Assembly (NCBI RefSeq): GCF_900119155.1
Contig: NZ_FPIR01000008.1
Coordinates: forward strand, 62,001-126,000
DNA length: 64,000 bases
Source of the DNA: Ruminococcus sp. YE71
GTDB lineage: Bacteria > Bacillota > Clostridia > Oscillospirales > Ruminococcaceae
Direction of reading: 5' to 3'
Positions 35,737-44,461 of the stretch are shown here, in pieces; the first letter of the stretch is position 1; every line of letters starts with the position of its first letter. Under the pieces are notes generated by a model that was given only the letters and a program-made list of their open reading frames with translations, searched no databases and was not told the origin of the DNA. The translations under genes were made by a program, and so were the position numbers.

Positions 35737-37071
35737 TCATGCCTTTACATCGTCGCGGTCACGCTCGCGCACCATCAGCACAATGGGCGTGCCGTCGAGC
35801 CCGAAGGTCTCGCGTATCTGGTTCTCAATGTATCTTCTGTACGAAAAATGGAACAGTTCCGCACGGTTGACGAACGCTACGAACGTAGGCGGCTTGGTCG
35901 ATGCCTGCGTCATGTAGTATATCTTCAGACGTCTGCCCTTGTCAGAAGGCGGCTGAACACGCGCCGTCGCGTAGGCGAGCACGTCGTTGAGTCTGCCCGT
36001 CGGGATGCGGACTGCGTTCTGATGAGCGGTGTAGTTTATCTGCTCAAGAAGTTTATCCATGCGGGTGCCGTTTTTGGCCGACACAAACACGAACGGAACA
36101 TAGCTCATGAAGCTGAAATCAACTTCGAGCTTCTTTTTGAACTCGTTCATCGTGTTGGTATCCTTCTCGATAGCGTCCCACTTGTTGACGGCTACAACGC
36201 AAGCCTTGCCCTTCTCGTGGGCGTAACCTGCCACCTTCGAGTCCTGCTCGGTAAATCCGACAGATGCGTCGATGACGATGACCGCAACATCGGCGCGGTC
36301 GACTGCCATATACGACCTCAGAACGCTGTAACGCTCGATGCTTTCGAGGACTTTCGACTTCTTGCGGATGCCTGCCGTGTCGATGAACACGAACTTGCCC
36401 TGCTCGTTCTCGACGTAGGTATCGGTAGCGTCGCGGGTAGTGCCTGCGATGTCGGAGACGATAACGCGCTCCTCGCCGCAAAGACGGTTGATTATCGAGG
36501 ACTTGCCCACGTTAGGCTTGCCTATAACCGCGACCTTTACGACGTCCTCGCCGTAGTCCTCTTCCTCGCCCTCGGGGAGGTTTTTCAGAACTTCGTCAAG
36601 CAGGTCGCCTGTGCCGTGTCCGTGTACAGAGGACACCGCTATCGGGTCGCCGCATCCGAGGTTGTAGAATTCGTAGAACTCGGCAGGGGGTTCGCCGATA
36701 GAATCGCACTTGTTCACGCAAAGAATTATCGGCTTGTTGGAACGTCTGAGCATAGCCGCAACTTCCTCGTCTGTGGCAGTCACGCCGCAGGTGAGGTCGG
36801 TCACGAGGATTATTACGTCAGCACGGGTTATCGCAAGCTCAGCCTGACGGCGCATCTGAGAGAGGATAACATCCTGAGAATCGGGCTCGATACCGCCCGT
36901 ATCTACGAGCATGAACTCATGTCCGAGCCACTCGCACTTTGAATATATTCTGTCACGGGTAACGCCGGGCGTGTCCTCGACTATCGAGAGACGCTGACCG
37001 ATGAGCTTATTGAAAAGCGTGGACTTTCCCACGTTAGGTCTGCCGACTACCGCAACCAAAGGCATAGCCAT
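35737..37071 (-). CDS. der: Ribosome-assembly GTPase Der (EngA)
   Basis: About 444 residues with two tandem GTPase domains: VVGRPNVGKSTLFNKL at the start with NKCD, and VIGKPNVGKSSIINRL near residue 185 with NKWD. A KH-like C-terminal domain follows. Required for 50S subunit maturation. The second of two nearby ATG codons is better spaced from AGGAG and is used here. Confidence 0.96.
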   Translation of the reverse strand: MAMPLVAVVGRPNVGKSTLFNKLIGQRLSIVEDTPGVTRDRIYSKCEWLGHEFMLVDTGGIEPDSQDVILSQMRRQAELAITRADVIILVTDLTCGVTATDEEVAAMLRRSNKPIILCVNKCDSIGEPPAEFYEFYNLGCGDPIAVSSVHGHGTGDLLDEVLKNLPEGEEEDYGEDVVKVAVIGKPNVGKSSIINRLCGEERVIVSDIAGTTRDATDTYVENEQGKFVFIDTAGIRKKSKVLESIERYSVLRSYMAVDRADVAVIVIDASVGFTEQDSKVAGYAHEKGKACVVAVNKWDAIEKDTNTMNEFKKKLEVDFSFMSYVPFVFVSAKNGTRMDKLLEQINYTAHQNAVRIPTGRLNDVLAYATARVQPPSDKGRRLKIYYMTQASTKPPTFVAFVNRAELFHFSYRRYIENQIRETFGLDGTPIVLMVRERDRDDVKA

Positions 37072-37152
37072 AGGTATCATCTCCTATCCGTTTTTTGTAC
37101 TTATAAGAAAAATGTCTTGAAATATCATATCGCCGAGATCGATAAATTATCT

Positions 37153-37596
37153 TCAGTCACCAAAGGTGTACATCACCGCGCCGAGGATAGCTCCGCCGAG
37201 GAAACAGGCTCCGAATATCCCGTCGAACAAGGCACTCGAACGTGACGTCTCGGCGCAGACGCAGGGACGTGTGGACTCGTTTCCGAGTACGTTCCTGCGC
37301 TTTTCGGGGTCGGCATGGACATAAACAGTCACCGTATCACCGACATTCGGAACATATCCCGGCTTTCCCGAAACACATTCGATAATGAGAGTTTCCTGCT
37401 TTCCGTCGAGGAACGCTTCGAGGTAAATGGTCGGCGAATGTCGGCTCGAACCGAGTATCTTCACGACCTTTGCCTGTGCTTCGAGGGGGTACTTCCGCTT
37501 GTAGCCGCCCGCGTAGAAGCGGCTGAGCATCAGAAAGAATATGCCGACCGCCGCCATAAGCGCCATAAAACCGTAGATCACCAGTTCGTCGGGCAT
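37153..37596 (-). CDS. DUF3592-like small membrane protein
   Basis: About 147 residues: an N-terminal membrane helix (about 7-27), a beta-rich soluble part with Val-Gly-Asp-Thr-Val-Thr-Val-Tyr-Val, and a C-terminal Gly-rich hydrophobic segment. The layout resembles the protein at 21368-21784. The start follows GAGGTGA. It lies between the DUF512 radical-SAM gene and der and may share their transcript. The function is unknown. Confidence 0.6.
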   Translation of the reverse strand: MPDELVIYGFMALMAAVGIFFLMLSRFYAGGYKRKYPLEAQAKVVKILGSSRHSPTIYLEAFLDGKQETLIIECVSGKPGYVPNVGDTVTVYVHADPEKRRNVLGNESTRPCVCAETSRSSALFDGIFGACFLGGAILGAVMYTFGD

Positions 37597-37606
37597 CAGC
37601 GTCACC

Positions 37607-38911
37607 TCACCATTCGATTCCAAGCACCGCGTCGAGGTACTCAAAGCCGTCGTTCGCGACGGGAGTCACCTTGACATTCAGCGCGGATATCACGTCGTCG
37701 ATATGCTTGTCGTCGAGGAAGATCGGCTCGTCAGCCTTGAGCATCGCCTTCGAGATCAGAAGTTCGTCGCCGAGATCGAGGGGCTTCAGCTGATCGATCA
37801 GGTCGCCTGCCGTAATCAGACCTGTGACGGTTATTGTCTCGCCGAAAAAGCGGTTTAGGATCGGTACGACCTGCACGGTCACATCCGGGAATGCCGCCAT
37901 GATGTCCTCGGCAAGCGAGCGCTGAACGGGGGCGACAGCAGTTCCGCAGGCGATCGTGACCTTGCGTTTTCCGCCGTCATACTCGGCCATTTCGATAGCC
38001 GAATGAACCTCGTCGATCAGTGAACGGCACAGTCCGACGCCGTTTTCGTACTGGGGGTAATCCTCGTAAAACTCGCCCTCGGGTAGCGGTCTGCCTGCCG
38101 TCAGGTAAAATTCATCGGCGGCAAAAGCCATCTTTGTGCCGAACTCGGCTAAGCATTTTTCCTGCACCTCGCCGATGATGTCGATGACCTCGCCCGCGCC
38201 CTTTGAATCGAAGATGTCGAGATGCGGCAGTCCCTCGCGGAACTTTGTCACACCGACAGGAACGATCGCCACCGACTGGATATGCGGCATCAGCGAATAG
38301 AGGTCGTTCAGCGTGCGGCGAAGTTCATCGCCGTCGTTGTAACCGGGGCAGCAGACGATCTGGCAATTGAGCATAAGTCCGCTGTCAGCGATCATCTTGA
38401 TGTACCGCAGTTTGTCGCCCGCAAATCGGTTGTGCATCATCTTGCAGCGCAGTTCGGGATTGGTCGTGTGGACCGAAACGTTGATGTTGAGTCTCATGTC
38501 GATTATGCGCTGAACGTCACGATCGGTGAGGTTCGTAAGGGTCACGTAGTTTCCCTGCAAAAACGACAGACGTGCGTCATCGTCCTTGAAATAGAGGGTC
38601 TCACGCATTCCCGGCGGCATCTGGTCGATGAAACAGAAGATGCAGTTATTGGAGCAGGAGCGCTTTCTGTCCATCAAAAAGGACTCAAACTGCATACCTA
38701 AGTCATCGTATTCCGACTTGCGGATACGGGTCTTATGCTGCTCGCCCTCACGTTCGTAGACAATGACCGTACTGTTTTCGGCGGCATAAAACATATAATC
38801 GAGCACATCCTCGATCTCGTGCCCGTTTATTGAAATGAGTGTATCTCCCGATTTCAGACCCGCGCGTTCTGCGTGGCTTTTCGGGTCGATGCCTGTGATC
38901 TGGACCGCCAT
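37607..38911 (-). CDS. PDZ-radical SAM-DUF512 protein
   Basis: 434 residues. An N-terminal PDZ-like domain (about 1-60) precedes a radical-SAM core whose cluster ligands are in CSNNCIFCF, followed by a DUF512 domain (from about 245) containing FAADEFYLTAGRPLPEG. This matches the conserved clostridial family often found beside der, plsY and gpsA, as here. Its reaction is not known to me. It probably starts the transcript after the rpmF terminator. Confidence 0.88.
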   Translation of the reverse strand: MAVQITGIDPKSHAERAGLKSGDTLISINGHEIEDVLDYMFYAAENSTVIVYEREGEQHKTRIRKSEYDDLGMQFESFLMDRKRSCSNNCIFCFIDQMPPGMRETLYFKDDDARLSFLQGNYVTLTNLTDRDVQRIIDMRLNINVSVHTTNPELRCKMMHNRFAGDKLRYIKMIADSGLMLNCQIVCCPGYNDGDELRRTLNDLYSLMPHIQSVAIVPVGVTKFREGLPHLDIFDSKGAGEVIDIIGEVQEKCLAEFGTKMAFAADEFYLTAGRPLPEGEFYEDYPQYENGVGLCRSLIDEVHSAIEMAEYDGGKRKVTIACGTAVAPVQRSLAEDIMAAFPDVTVQVVPILNRFFGETITVTGLITAGDLIDQLKPLDLGDELLISKAMLKADEPIFLDDKHIDDVISALNVKVTPVANDGFEYLDAVLGIEW

Positions 38912-38937
38912 GATCTGCTCCTTTTTGCAAAATGAAA

Positions 38938-38964
38938 GGCAGAGAAGGAAAACCCTCCTCTGCC
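38938..38964 (-). terminator. Second hairpin after rpmF
   Basis: GGCAGAGAAGG (38938-38948) pairs with CCTCCTCTGCC (38954-38964) with one mismatch; a T-rich stretch follows on the minus strand. It backs up the terminator at 38994-39011. Confidence 0.55.
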
Positions 38965-38993
38965 CGTAGAAAACACCTTAAATGCTTCTAAAA

Positions 38994-39011
38994 GCTCCGC
39001 TGTCAGCGGAG
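38994..39011 (-). terminator. Hairpin terminator of rpmF
   Basis: CTCCGCT (38995-39001) and AGCGGAG (39005-39011) form a perfect stem with a three-base loop. On the minus strand CTTTTAG follows. It lies 11 bases after the rpmF stop. Confidence 0.6.
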
Positions 39012-39021
39012 GTGAGCATCA

Positions 39022-39204
39022 TCAGTTTTCCTTGCTGATGACCTCTACGCCCTTGTAATAACCGCAGTTCTTGCAAACTCTGTGGGGCGAGGTGAGCTCG
39101 CCGCAGTTTGTGCATCTGCTGAGGGCGGGTGCTTCGAGCTTCCAGACGTTAGAACGTCTCTTGTCACGTCTTGCCTTAGAAGTCTTTCTCTTAGGTACTG
39201 CCAT
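39022..39204 (-). CDS. rpmF: 50S ribosomal protein L32
   Basis: 60 residues, the normal length. [19 protein letters not shown] at the start is the family signature. Two Cys pairs (CTNCGE and CKNCGY) form the zinc-ribbon of the zinc-containing L32 type, so no zinc-free variant is indicated. It follows the YceD gene by 23 bases, its usual partner. Confidence 0.97.
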   Translation of the reverse strand: MAVPKRKTSKARRDKRRSNVWKLEAPALSRCTNCGELTSPHRVCKNCGYYKGVEVISKEN

Positions 39205-39227
39205 TTTGGCACCTCCTTACCGTCATA

Positions 39228-39701
39228 TCATAAACTCTCACTATGCTCGCAGGCTCCTTCATTTAGATCCTTTCCGCATACGGGACACAAGCCTTTGCAG
39301 TCCTCTTTGCAGAGGATCTTCGTCGGCAGCCCGAGCTTCATATCTGTCAGAGCAAGCTCGCTCACATCAAGCGTCTTATCGGGGCAGACAACATAGTCAT
39401 CGTACTCATAGCCCTCGTCGTCCTCGTTATCGAGAGCGGTCACGAGAGTATGCGATACCTCGAATCTGTATTCCCTTACAAACGCTTTGGTGCACCTGTC
39501 GCAGATTTGTTCAAGCGACGCTGTAACAGTCATATCAAGGGTCACGACCCCTGCGCGGACTTTAACGCTGCCTTTTGCGGCAACAGGCGCGGCAAAGGAA
39601 TCGTAAGGCTCAAGCTCCGCAAGAGTTTCGAGGGATATTTCCGCATCGAAATCGAGGAGCTGTTTCTGACCCTCAAAGATCTGTTTAAGCTGTAAGATCA
39701 T
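39228..39701 (-). CDS. YceD/DUF177 family protein
   Basis: 157 residues. Family features are a central CDRCTKAF and a C-terminal zinc-like motif Cys-Lys-Glu-Asp-Cys-Lys-Gly-Leu-Cys-Pro-Val-Cys-Gly. YceD proteins are almost always encoded before rpmF and are linked to 23S rRNA accumulation. The two genes share the promoter at 39769-39797. Confidence 0.9.
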   Translation of the reverse strand: MILQLKQIFEGQKQLLDFDAEISLETLAELEPYDSFAAPVAAKGSVKVRAGVVTLDMTVTASLEQICDRCTKAFVREYRFEVSHTLVTALDNEDDEGYEYDDYVVCPDKTLDVSELALTDMKLGLPTKILCKEDCKGLCPVCGKDLNEGACEHSESL

Positions 39702-39768
39702 AAACCGATCCCGTTCCTTTCGCCAAATGTAAGCCTACGGAGGTTCACCCGTAAACATCACAAATTAC

Positions 39769-39797
39769 ATTATAAACTAATAGGGCTGATTTGTCAA
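39769..39797 (-). promoter_or_regulatory. Promoter of the yceD-rpmF operon
   Basis: On the minus strand a perfect TTGACA (39792-39797), 17-base spacer and perfect TATAAT (39769-39774), about 65 bases before the gene. Confidence 0.85.
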
Positions 39798-39851
39798 GCC
39801 CTTTTTGGTGATTTTTTCGGAAATTTTGCAATTTCTTTAAAAACCGCCTGA

Positions 39852-40256
39852 TCAGTGGATGAAAGCCTTTACCTTATCGGGCAGCTCTTCGGTGTCAGCC
39901 GATACGGTGAATACGAGCTTAACGTCCTTAGCGAGTACAGAAACCTTCTCAAGCATAGCGCCGAGAGCATCGTAATCTCTGCCGCCGATGCGGAGGATGC
40001 CGTCAACATAGATCTGCTGGATATCGTAGTTGCCTGCGAGCAGACCTGCAACAAAACCATAGAAAGCGTCATAGCTGGTGATACCGAACTCCTCAGCATC
40101 AACGAGTCTTACCTTGGAGGGGATATCGTAGGTCAGCTTCATGCCTCTCTCGATGCATACTACGTAACCGGTAGCCTCTTCGGAAGCCTTAACTATAGCG
40201 TCAACAAGGATCTTGGTCTTGCCTGTGCCCTTTTTTCCGGGAATCAAATTGATCAT
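39852..40256 (-). CDS. Small P-loop nucleotide-binding protein
   Basis: A 134-residue protein. A Walker A motif, GKKGTGKTK, lies at residues 7-15 and a possible Walker B, QIYVDGIL, near 80. It is about half the length of most P-loop NTPases and has no recognised partner domain. It follows pgi by 63 bases in the same direction, so it is probably cotranscribed. I cannot assign a family; an ATP-dependent regulatory role is only a guess. Confidence 0.75.
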   Translation of the reverse strand: MINLIPGKKGTGKTKILVDAIVKASEEATGYVVCIERGMKLTYDIPSKVRLVDAEEFGITSYDAFYGFVAGLLAGNYDIQQIYVDGILRIGGRDYDALGAMLEKVSVLAKDVKLVFTVSADTEELPDKVKAFIH

Positions 40257-40319
40257 AATTGAAACTCCTATCTGTCATATAGACATATATTTTCAGAGCG
40301 CGAACGCTCTTAAAGCCTT

Positions 40320-41651
40320 TTACTTTAACTTTGCCTCAAGCTCAGCCTTCATGGACTCATATCCGGGCTTGCCGAGCAGAGCGAACATATTCTTCTTGTA
40401 GCTCTCAACGCCGGGCTGATCGAACGGATTTACGCCGAGCATATAGCCGGAGATAGCGCAAGCCTTCTCGAAGAAGTAGATGAGCCATCCGATGGTCTCC
40501 TCGTCAACAGCGTCAAGCTCGAGAACGAGGTTGGGAACGCCGCCCTCGGTATGTGCGAGGATAGTGCCCTGATAAGCCTTCTCATTAACGACGCTCATGT
40601 TCTGGTTGGTCAGGAAGTTCAGACCGTCGAGGTTCTCAGCGTCGGGCTGGAGGAACAGGTCGCTTCTCTGAGACTTGATGTTGAGAACAGTCTCGAACAT
40701 GATGCGGCTGCCGTCCTGGATGAACTGACCCAGCGAGTGGAGGTCGGTGGAGAATACTGCGGATGCAGGGAAAATACCCTTCTGATCCTTGCCCTCGCTC
40801 TCGCCGTACAGCTGCTTGAACCACTCGTTCATCATAGCGAACGAAGGATCGTAGCTGATGAGCATCTCAACGCTCTTGCCCTTATTATAAAGAATGTTGC
40901 GGAGAGCTGCATACTTGTAGCAGTCATTATCGTCGTTCTTAGCGTATGCTGCTCTTGCGTTTGCAGCGCCTGCCATCAGCTTGTCGATGTCGATGCCTGC
41001 AACAGCGATCGGCAGCAGACCAACAGCGGTGAGTACGGATAAACGTCCGCCAACGTCATCCGGAACTACGAATGTCTCATAGCCCTCAGTATCGGACAGG
41101 GACTTCAAAGTGCCCTTAGCCTTGTCAGTGGTAGCGAAGATGCGGTTCTTAGCTTCTTCCTTGCCGTACTTATCCTCAACGAGCTTCTTGAAGATACGGA
41201 ACGCAAGTGCAGGCTCGGTAGTGGTACCGGACTTGGAGATAACGTTCACGCAAATATCCTTACCCTCACAGATGGAGAGGATATCGTTGAGATAAGCAGG
41301 GTTGATGCTGTTTCCGACATAGTAGATGTCGGGGGTATCTTTTTTCAGATTATTGTACATCGACGAGCGGAGAGCCTCGATAACAGCTCTTGCGCCGAGA
41401 TACGAGCCGCCGATACCGATAACGATGAAAACATCGCAGGACTTCTTGATGCGCTCTGCGGCAGCATTTATGCGTGCGAACTCCTCTTTGTCATAGTTTA
41501 CGGGGAGATCGACCCAGCCGAGAAAATCAGAGCCTGCACCGCTTCTCGATTCGAGAAGGTCATGTGCAGCAGTAACAAGAGGCTTGATGCGGTCAAGCTC
41601 ATAGTCAGCGATAAACGGCTTTAAGTATTCCGAATTAAGTTTAACAGCCAT
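40320..41651 (-). CDS. pgi: Glucose-6-phosphate isomerase
   Basis: A 443-residue glycolytic isomerase. [20 protein letters not shown] and the sugar-phosphate loop [15 protein letters not shown] are intact, and the length matches the Gram-positive form. It has its own consensus promoter. Confidence 0.96.
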   Translation of the reverse strand: MAVKLNSEYLKPFIADYELDRIKPLVTAAHDLLESRSGAGSDFLGWVDLPVNYDKEEFARINAAAERIKKSCDVFIVIGIGGSYLGARAVIEALRSSMYNNLKKDTPDIYYVGNSINPAYLNDILSICEGKDICVNVISKSGTTTEPALAFRIFKKLVEDKYGKEEAKNRIFATTDKAKGTLKSLSDTEGYETFVVPDDVGGRLSVLTAVGLLPIAVAGIDIDKLMAGAANARAAYAKNDDNDCYKYAALRNILYNKGKSVEMLISYDPSFAMMNEWFKQLYGESEGKDQKGIFPASAVFSTDLHSLGQFIQDGSRIMFETVLNIKSQRSDLFLQPDAENLDGLNFLTNQNMSVVNEKAYQGTILAHTEGGVPNLVLELDAVDEETIGWLIYFFEKACAISGYMLGVNPFDQPGVESYKKNMFALLGKPGYESMKAELEAKLK

Positions 41652-41721
41652 GAAATATCTTTCCTTTCAGCGATCCTTTTTGATATACAGATAAACCTAT
41701 ATTTATTTTACCTGTAGTTTA

Positions 41722-41750
41722 ATTATACAATATTTTTTTTGATATTTCAA
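41722..41750 (-). promoter_or_regulatory. Promoter of pgi
   Basis: On the minus strand TTGAAA (41745-41750), 17-base spacer and perfect TATAAT (41722-41727), about 70 bases before pgi. Confidence 0.75.
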
Positions 41751-41794
41751 GGGTTTTCGGGGCAAGGTTGAACATTTGGTGATTCTTAACAATA

Positions 41795-42937
41795 TTATCT
41801 TCCAAAACTAAGCAAATTTAACAACGAACGCCTGACTGCGAAGGCAAGATCGGTGCGTTCTACGGTCTCGGCTGCGATCAATTCGATCGTCAGAAGAGTC
41901 GTATCACCGCTTTTGTAGGTCAGAGTGCCGAGCTTTTGTCCCTTTCTCACAGGAGCAGGTATATCTTCGGGGAGCTCGACGATGGGCTCCGAGCCGGCTG
42001 CAAAACCCGAAGCGGTCACGACTCCCCTGCTGTCGTCGGGTCTGATCCCGACTTTGGGTTTTCTGCCGTTTATGACCTTGATTTTCTTCGGGATTTCCTT
42101 CTTAATTTCGGGTCTGAAAATGCAAAAATTTGCAAAGGTACTGTCAAGTATTTTGCTTGCGTAAGATATTGAGCTTTCGATATCTTTGCAGCCGAGCAGG
42201 ATTGTGCAGATGCTCATATTTCCTTTACTTGCCGCTATTGCAGCACCCACTCCATTCTTTTCCGAAGCACAGACTTTAAAGCCTGTCAGCCCTTTGTGAG
42301 ACCTCACAAGTCTGTTATTATTGACAAGTTGTACATCTTTACATGATAAATTTTCCATCCACGTTATAAAATAGTCTGTAAGGTTTTTATACTTTACAAG
42401 ATTCGAGCATAAAGCAGCGATGTCTCTCGCTGTCGAAGTGGTGTTTTCGTCCATTCCGGTGCAGTCTGCAAAGTGTGTCGAGGTCATCCCGAGACGTGAA
42501 GCCATCGAATTCAGCAGCTCGATATGCTTTTCCTCACTTCCCGAGATGTGCTCTGCAAGGCAGACGCAGGCATCGTTAGCGTTGCCGATTATGATAGATT
42601 TCAGCAGTTCTTCCACGGTTATCTTGTCGCCGACTTCAAGCCATATCTGAGTACCCTGCTCGGAGTTGGCATTCGCGGAGGTTATCGCCACGTCATCAAG
42701 CGAGATACTGCCGTTCTCAAGGCACTCGGCAGCTGCGAGAACGGTCATCAGCTTTGCCATGTGACCCATCGGACGCTGCTCGTCGGCTGACTTTTCATAG
42801 AGCACGGTCATGGTCTGCATTTCAACAACTATCGCACACTCTGCATCGCTCTCGGGGAAGGGTTCGGAAGGCTCTCCTATCGGCTGAACAAACATCACTG
42901 CCGCTGCCGCAGCGGAAAGAAGTCGTTTAATAAGCAT
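41795..42937 (-). CDS. DacF-like penicillin-binding protein with degenerate active site
   Basis: A 380-residue exported protein (signal segment about 5-20) with the D-alanyl-D-alanine carboxypeptidase (peptidase S11) fold and a C-terminal beta domain. The catalytic motifs are altered. SxxK reads His-Met-Ala-Lys in the Gly-His-Met-Ala-Lys-Leu-Met-Thr segment; SxN appears as Asn-Ala-Asn in GNANDAC; KTG appears as Leu-Thr-Gly in HKGLTGFK. The fold-defining surroundings (GTQIWLE, DCTGMDENTTSTARDIA) are kept. The nucleophilic serine is therefore probably missing, suggesting a non-catalytic peptidoglycan-binding or regulatory protein. It reads toward pgi. Confidence 0.8.
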   Translation of the reverse strand: MLIKRLLSAAAAAVMFVQPIGEPSEPFPESDAECAIVVEMQTMTVLYEKSADEQRPMGHMAKLMTVLAAAECLENGSISLDDVAITSANANSEQGTQIWLEVGDKITVEELLKSIIIGNANDACVCLAEHISGSEEKHIELLNSMASRLGMTSTHFADCTGMDENTTSTARDIAALCSNLVKYKNLTDYFITWMENLSCKDVQLVNNNRLVRSHKGLTGFKVCASEKNGVGAAIAASKGNMSICTILLGCKDIESSISYASKILDSTFANFCIFRPEIKKEIPKKIKVINGRKPKVGIRPDDSRGVVTASGFAAGSEPIVELPEDIPAPVRKGQKLGTLTYKSGDTTLLTIELIAAETVERTDLAFAVRRSLLNLLSFGR

Positions 42938-43010
42938 AAGTCACTCTCCTATATATAGTATGGTTTGTCCGTTTTTCATAATAAAAATATGCGGCAGTGT
43001 GCGGTTTTAG

Positions 43011-43026
43011 CACTTTTGCAAAAGTG
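43011..43026. other. 16-base perfect palindrome
   Basis: CACTTTTGCAAAAGTG lies between the divergent DacF-like gene and rplM, upstream of the rplM promoter. It could be an operator or a hairpin; no T run follows. The rest of 42938-43117 is AT-rich with nothing else visible. Confidence 0.5.
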
Positions 43027-43117
43027 AAATGAAAACCGAGAAAGTGAGAGAATCGAAGAAAATAGGAGAGATTTAAAGAGTATGAGGGATATATATTGAA
43101 ATATTTTCAAAAACCTC

Positions 43118-43145
43118 TTGACAAATCCAAAAAATGTGCTATAAT
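43118..43145 (+). promoter_or_regulatory. Promoter of rplM-rpsI
   Basis: A perfect TTGACA (43118-43123), 16-base spacer and perfect TATAAT (43140-43145). Confidence 0.8.
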
Positions 43146-43151
43146 ATATAT

Positions 43152-43205
43152 TGTTGTTTAACACAGACGTTTTATGCACACTAAGTGCAATAGGAAAAAG
43201 GAGGA
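43152..43205 (+). ncRNA. Putative L13-type ribosomal protein leader
   Basis: The short 5' leader of rplM has the sequence ACACAGACGTTTT followed by a GCAC/GTGC hairpin (43176-43188) and then AATAGGAAAAAGGAGG. This order resembles the Firmicutes L13 leader, in which free L13 is thought to repress its own operon. The match is from memory of the motif and was not scored. Confidence 0.5.
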
Positions 43206-43211
43206 AAAACT

Positions 43212-43640
43212 ATGTCAACTTATATGCCCAAGGCAAGCGACATCGAGCGCAAGTGGTATATTATCGACGCTGAGGGGCAGTCCCTCGGACGTGTAGCTGC
43301 AAAGGCTGCACACATTCTCAGAGGCAAGCACAAGCCTACCTATGCTCCCCACGCTGATTGCGGTGATCACGTTATCATCATCAACAGCGACAAGGCAGTC
43401 CTCACCGGCAACAAGCTGAACGCTAAGACCTACAAGTGGCACACCGGTTGGATCGGCGGTCTCAAGGAGATCCAGTATTCCAAGCTGATGGCTGAGCAGT
43501 CCGACAGAGCTATGACTATCGCTGTTACAGGTATGCTCCCCAACACCACTCTCGGCAGAAAGGCTGCTACCAGACTCAGAGTTTACAAGGGTGCTGAGCA
43601 CGACAATGCAGCACAGAAGCCCGTACCTTATGAGTTTTGA
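43212..43640 (+). CDS. rplM: 50S ribosomal protein L13
   Basis: A 142-residue ribosomal protein, normal length. KWYIIDAEGQSLGRVA at the start, the LRGKHKPTYAPH segment and the C-terminal LRVYKGAEHDN region are typical. It has a strong AAAGGAGG site and is cotranscribed with rpsI, the conserved pair. Confidence 0.97.
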   Translation: MSTYMPKASDIERKWYIIDAEGQSLGRVAAKAAHILRGKHKPTYAPHADCGDHVIIINSDKAVLTGNKLNAKTYKWHTGWIGGLKEIQYSKLMAEQSDRAMTIAVTGMLPNTTLGRKAATRLRVYKGAEHDNAAQKPVPYEF

Positions 43641-43660
43641 TCGGAAAGGAGTAATTTAAA

Positions 43661-44062
43661 ATGTACGAATCCAAGAATCCGTATTACTACGGCACAGGCA
43701 GAAGAAAGCACTCGGTTGCAAGAGTTCGTGTATTCGAAGGCACCGGCAAGATCACCATCAACGGCAGAGACATTGACGATTACTTCGGTCTTGAGACCCT
43801 CAAGCTCATCGTTCGTCAGCCCTTCGCCGTAACCAACACCAACGAGAAGTTCGACATCGTTGCTACCGTTTCCGGCGGCGGCGTTACCGGTCAGGCAGGC
43901 GCTATCAGACACGGTCTTTCCCGTGCTCTGCTCCAGTTCGATCCTGAGCTTCGTCCTACCCTCAAGAAGGAAGGCTTCCTCACCAGAGACCCCAGAATGA
44001 AGGAAAGAAAGAAGTACGGTCTGAAGGCTGCAAGACGTGCTCCTCAGTTCTCGAAGCGCTAA
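43661..44062 (+). CDS. rpsI: 30S ribosomal protein S9
   Basis: A 133-residue ribosomal protein. [28 protein letters not shown] and the basic C-terminal tail ending in Ser-Lys-Arg, which reaches the decoding site, are all present. It follows rplM by 20 bases. Confidence 0.97.
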   Translation: MYESKNPYYYGTGRRKHSVARVRVFEGTGKITINGRDIDDYFGLETLKLIVRQPFAVTNTNEKFDIVATVSGGGVTGQAGAIRHGLSRALLQFDPELRPTLKKEGFLTRDPRMKERKKYGLKAARRAPQFSKR

Positions 44063-44112
44063 CATTTCTTATCCAAGAGATAAAAATTCCCCTTTGGGAA
44101 ACATACGCAAAA

Positions 44113-44146
44113 TCGCCCCGAAGCTCGAAGTTTCGGGGCTTTTGTT
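44113..44146 (+). terminator. Terminator of rplM-rpsI
   Basis: GCCCCGAA (44115-44122) and TTCGGGGC (44132-44139) form a perfect stem followed by TTTTGTT. Confidence 0.88.
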
Positions 44147-44189
44147 ATATACAGTGAATTGGTGAGAATCGGTGAAAATTCGACTGTAG

Positions 44190-44264
44190 CACTCACATAG
44201 CACTCCCATAGCACTCACTTTTTGGAGTGCATTTTTGGTGAGTGCTATGTTGATAAAGTTCTGA
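44190..44264. repeat. Iterated and inverted TAGCACTC repeats
   Basis: TAGCACTC occurs three times in tandem at 11-12-base spacing, followed by an inverted form GGAGTGC and the inverted GGTGAGTGCTATG. One pairing gives CATAGCACTCAC against GTGAGTGCTATG. It lies in the non-coding 44063-44461 gap. The purpose is unknown. Confidence 0.6.
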
Positions 44265-44380
44265 AATTTATTCGAGCAGGGTCTGGACTTTTTAGGGTGT
44301 GCGGAAGATTTGATGCTTACTGTCTATCAAAGCCCCACCTTCACTCAGCACCTTATCATGTGACTTTTCTATTAAATTAA

Positions 44381-44409
44381 AGACTTCTTAAGAATTAATA
44401 TGATATAAT
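44381..44409 (+). promoter_or_regulatory. Possible promoter of the ABC exporter genes
   Basis: A perfect TATAAT (44404-44409) lies about 50 bases before the permease start, but the -35 position holds only AGACTT. The promoter may therefore need an activator. Confidence 0.4.
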
Positions 44410-44461
44410 AGAAGGAGAGAAAACAGCACAACTCTGCTGTGCAAGAAAAGAGGCAGCTGTC

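Noticed and set aside
44190-44264. Short tandem repeats considered as a CRISPR array
   Set aside because: Units are about 8 bases, spacing is only 3-4 bases, and no cas genes are present.
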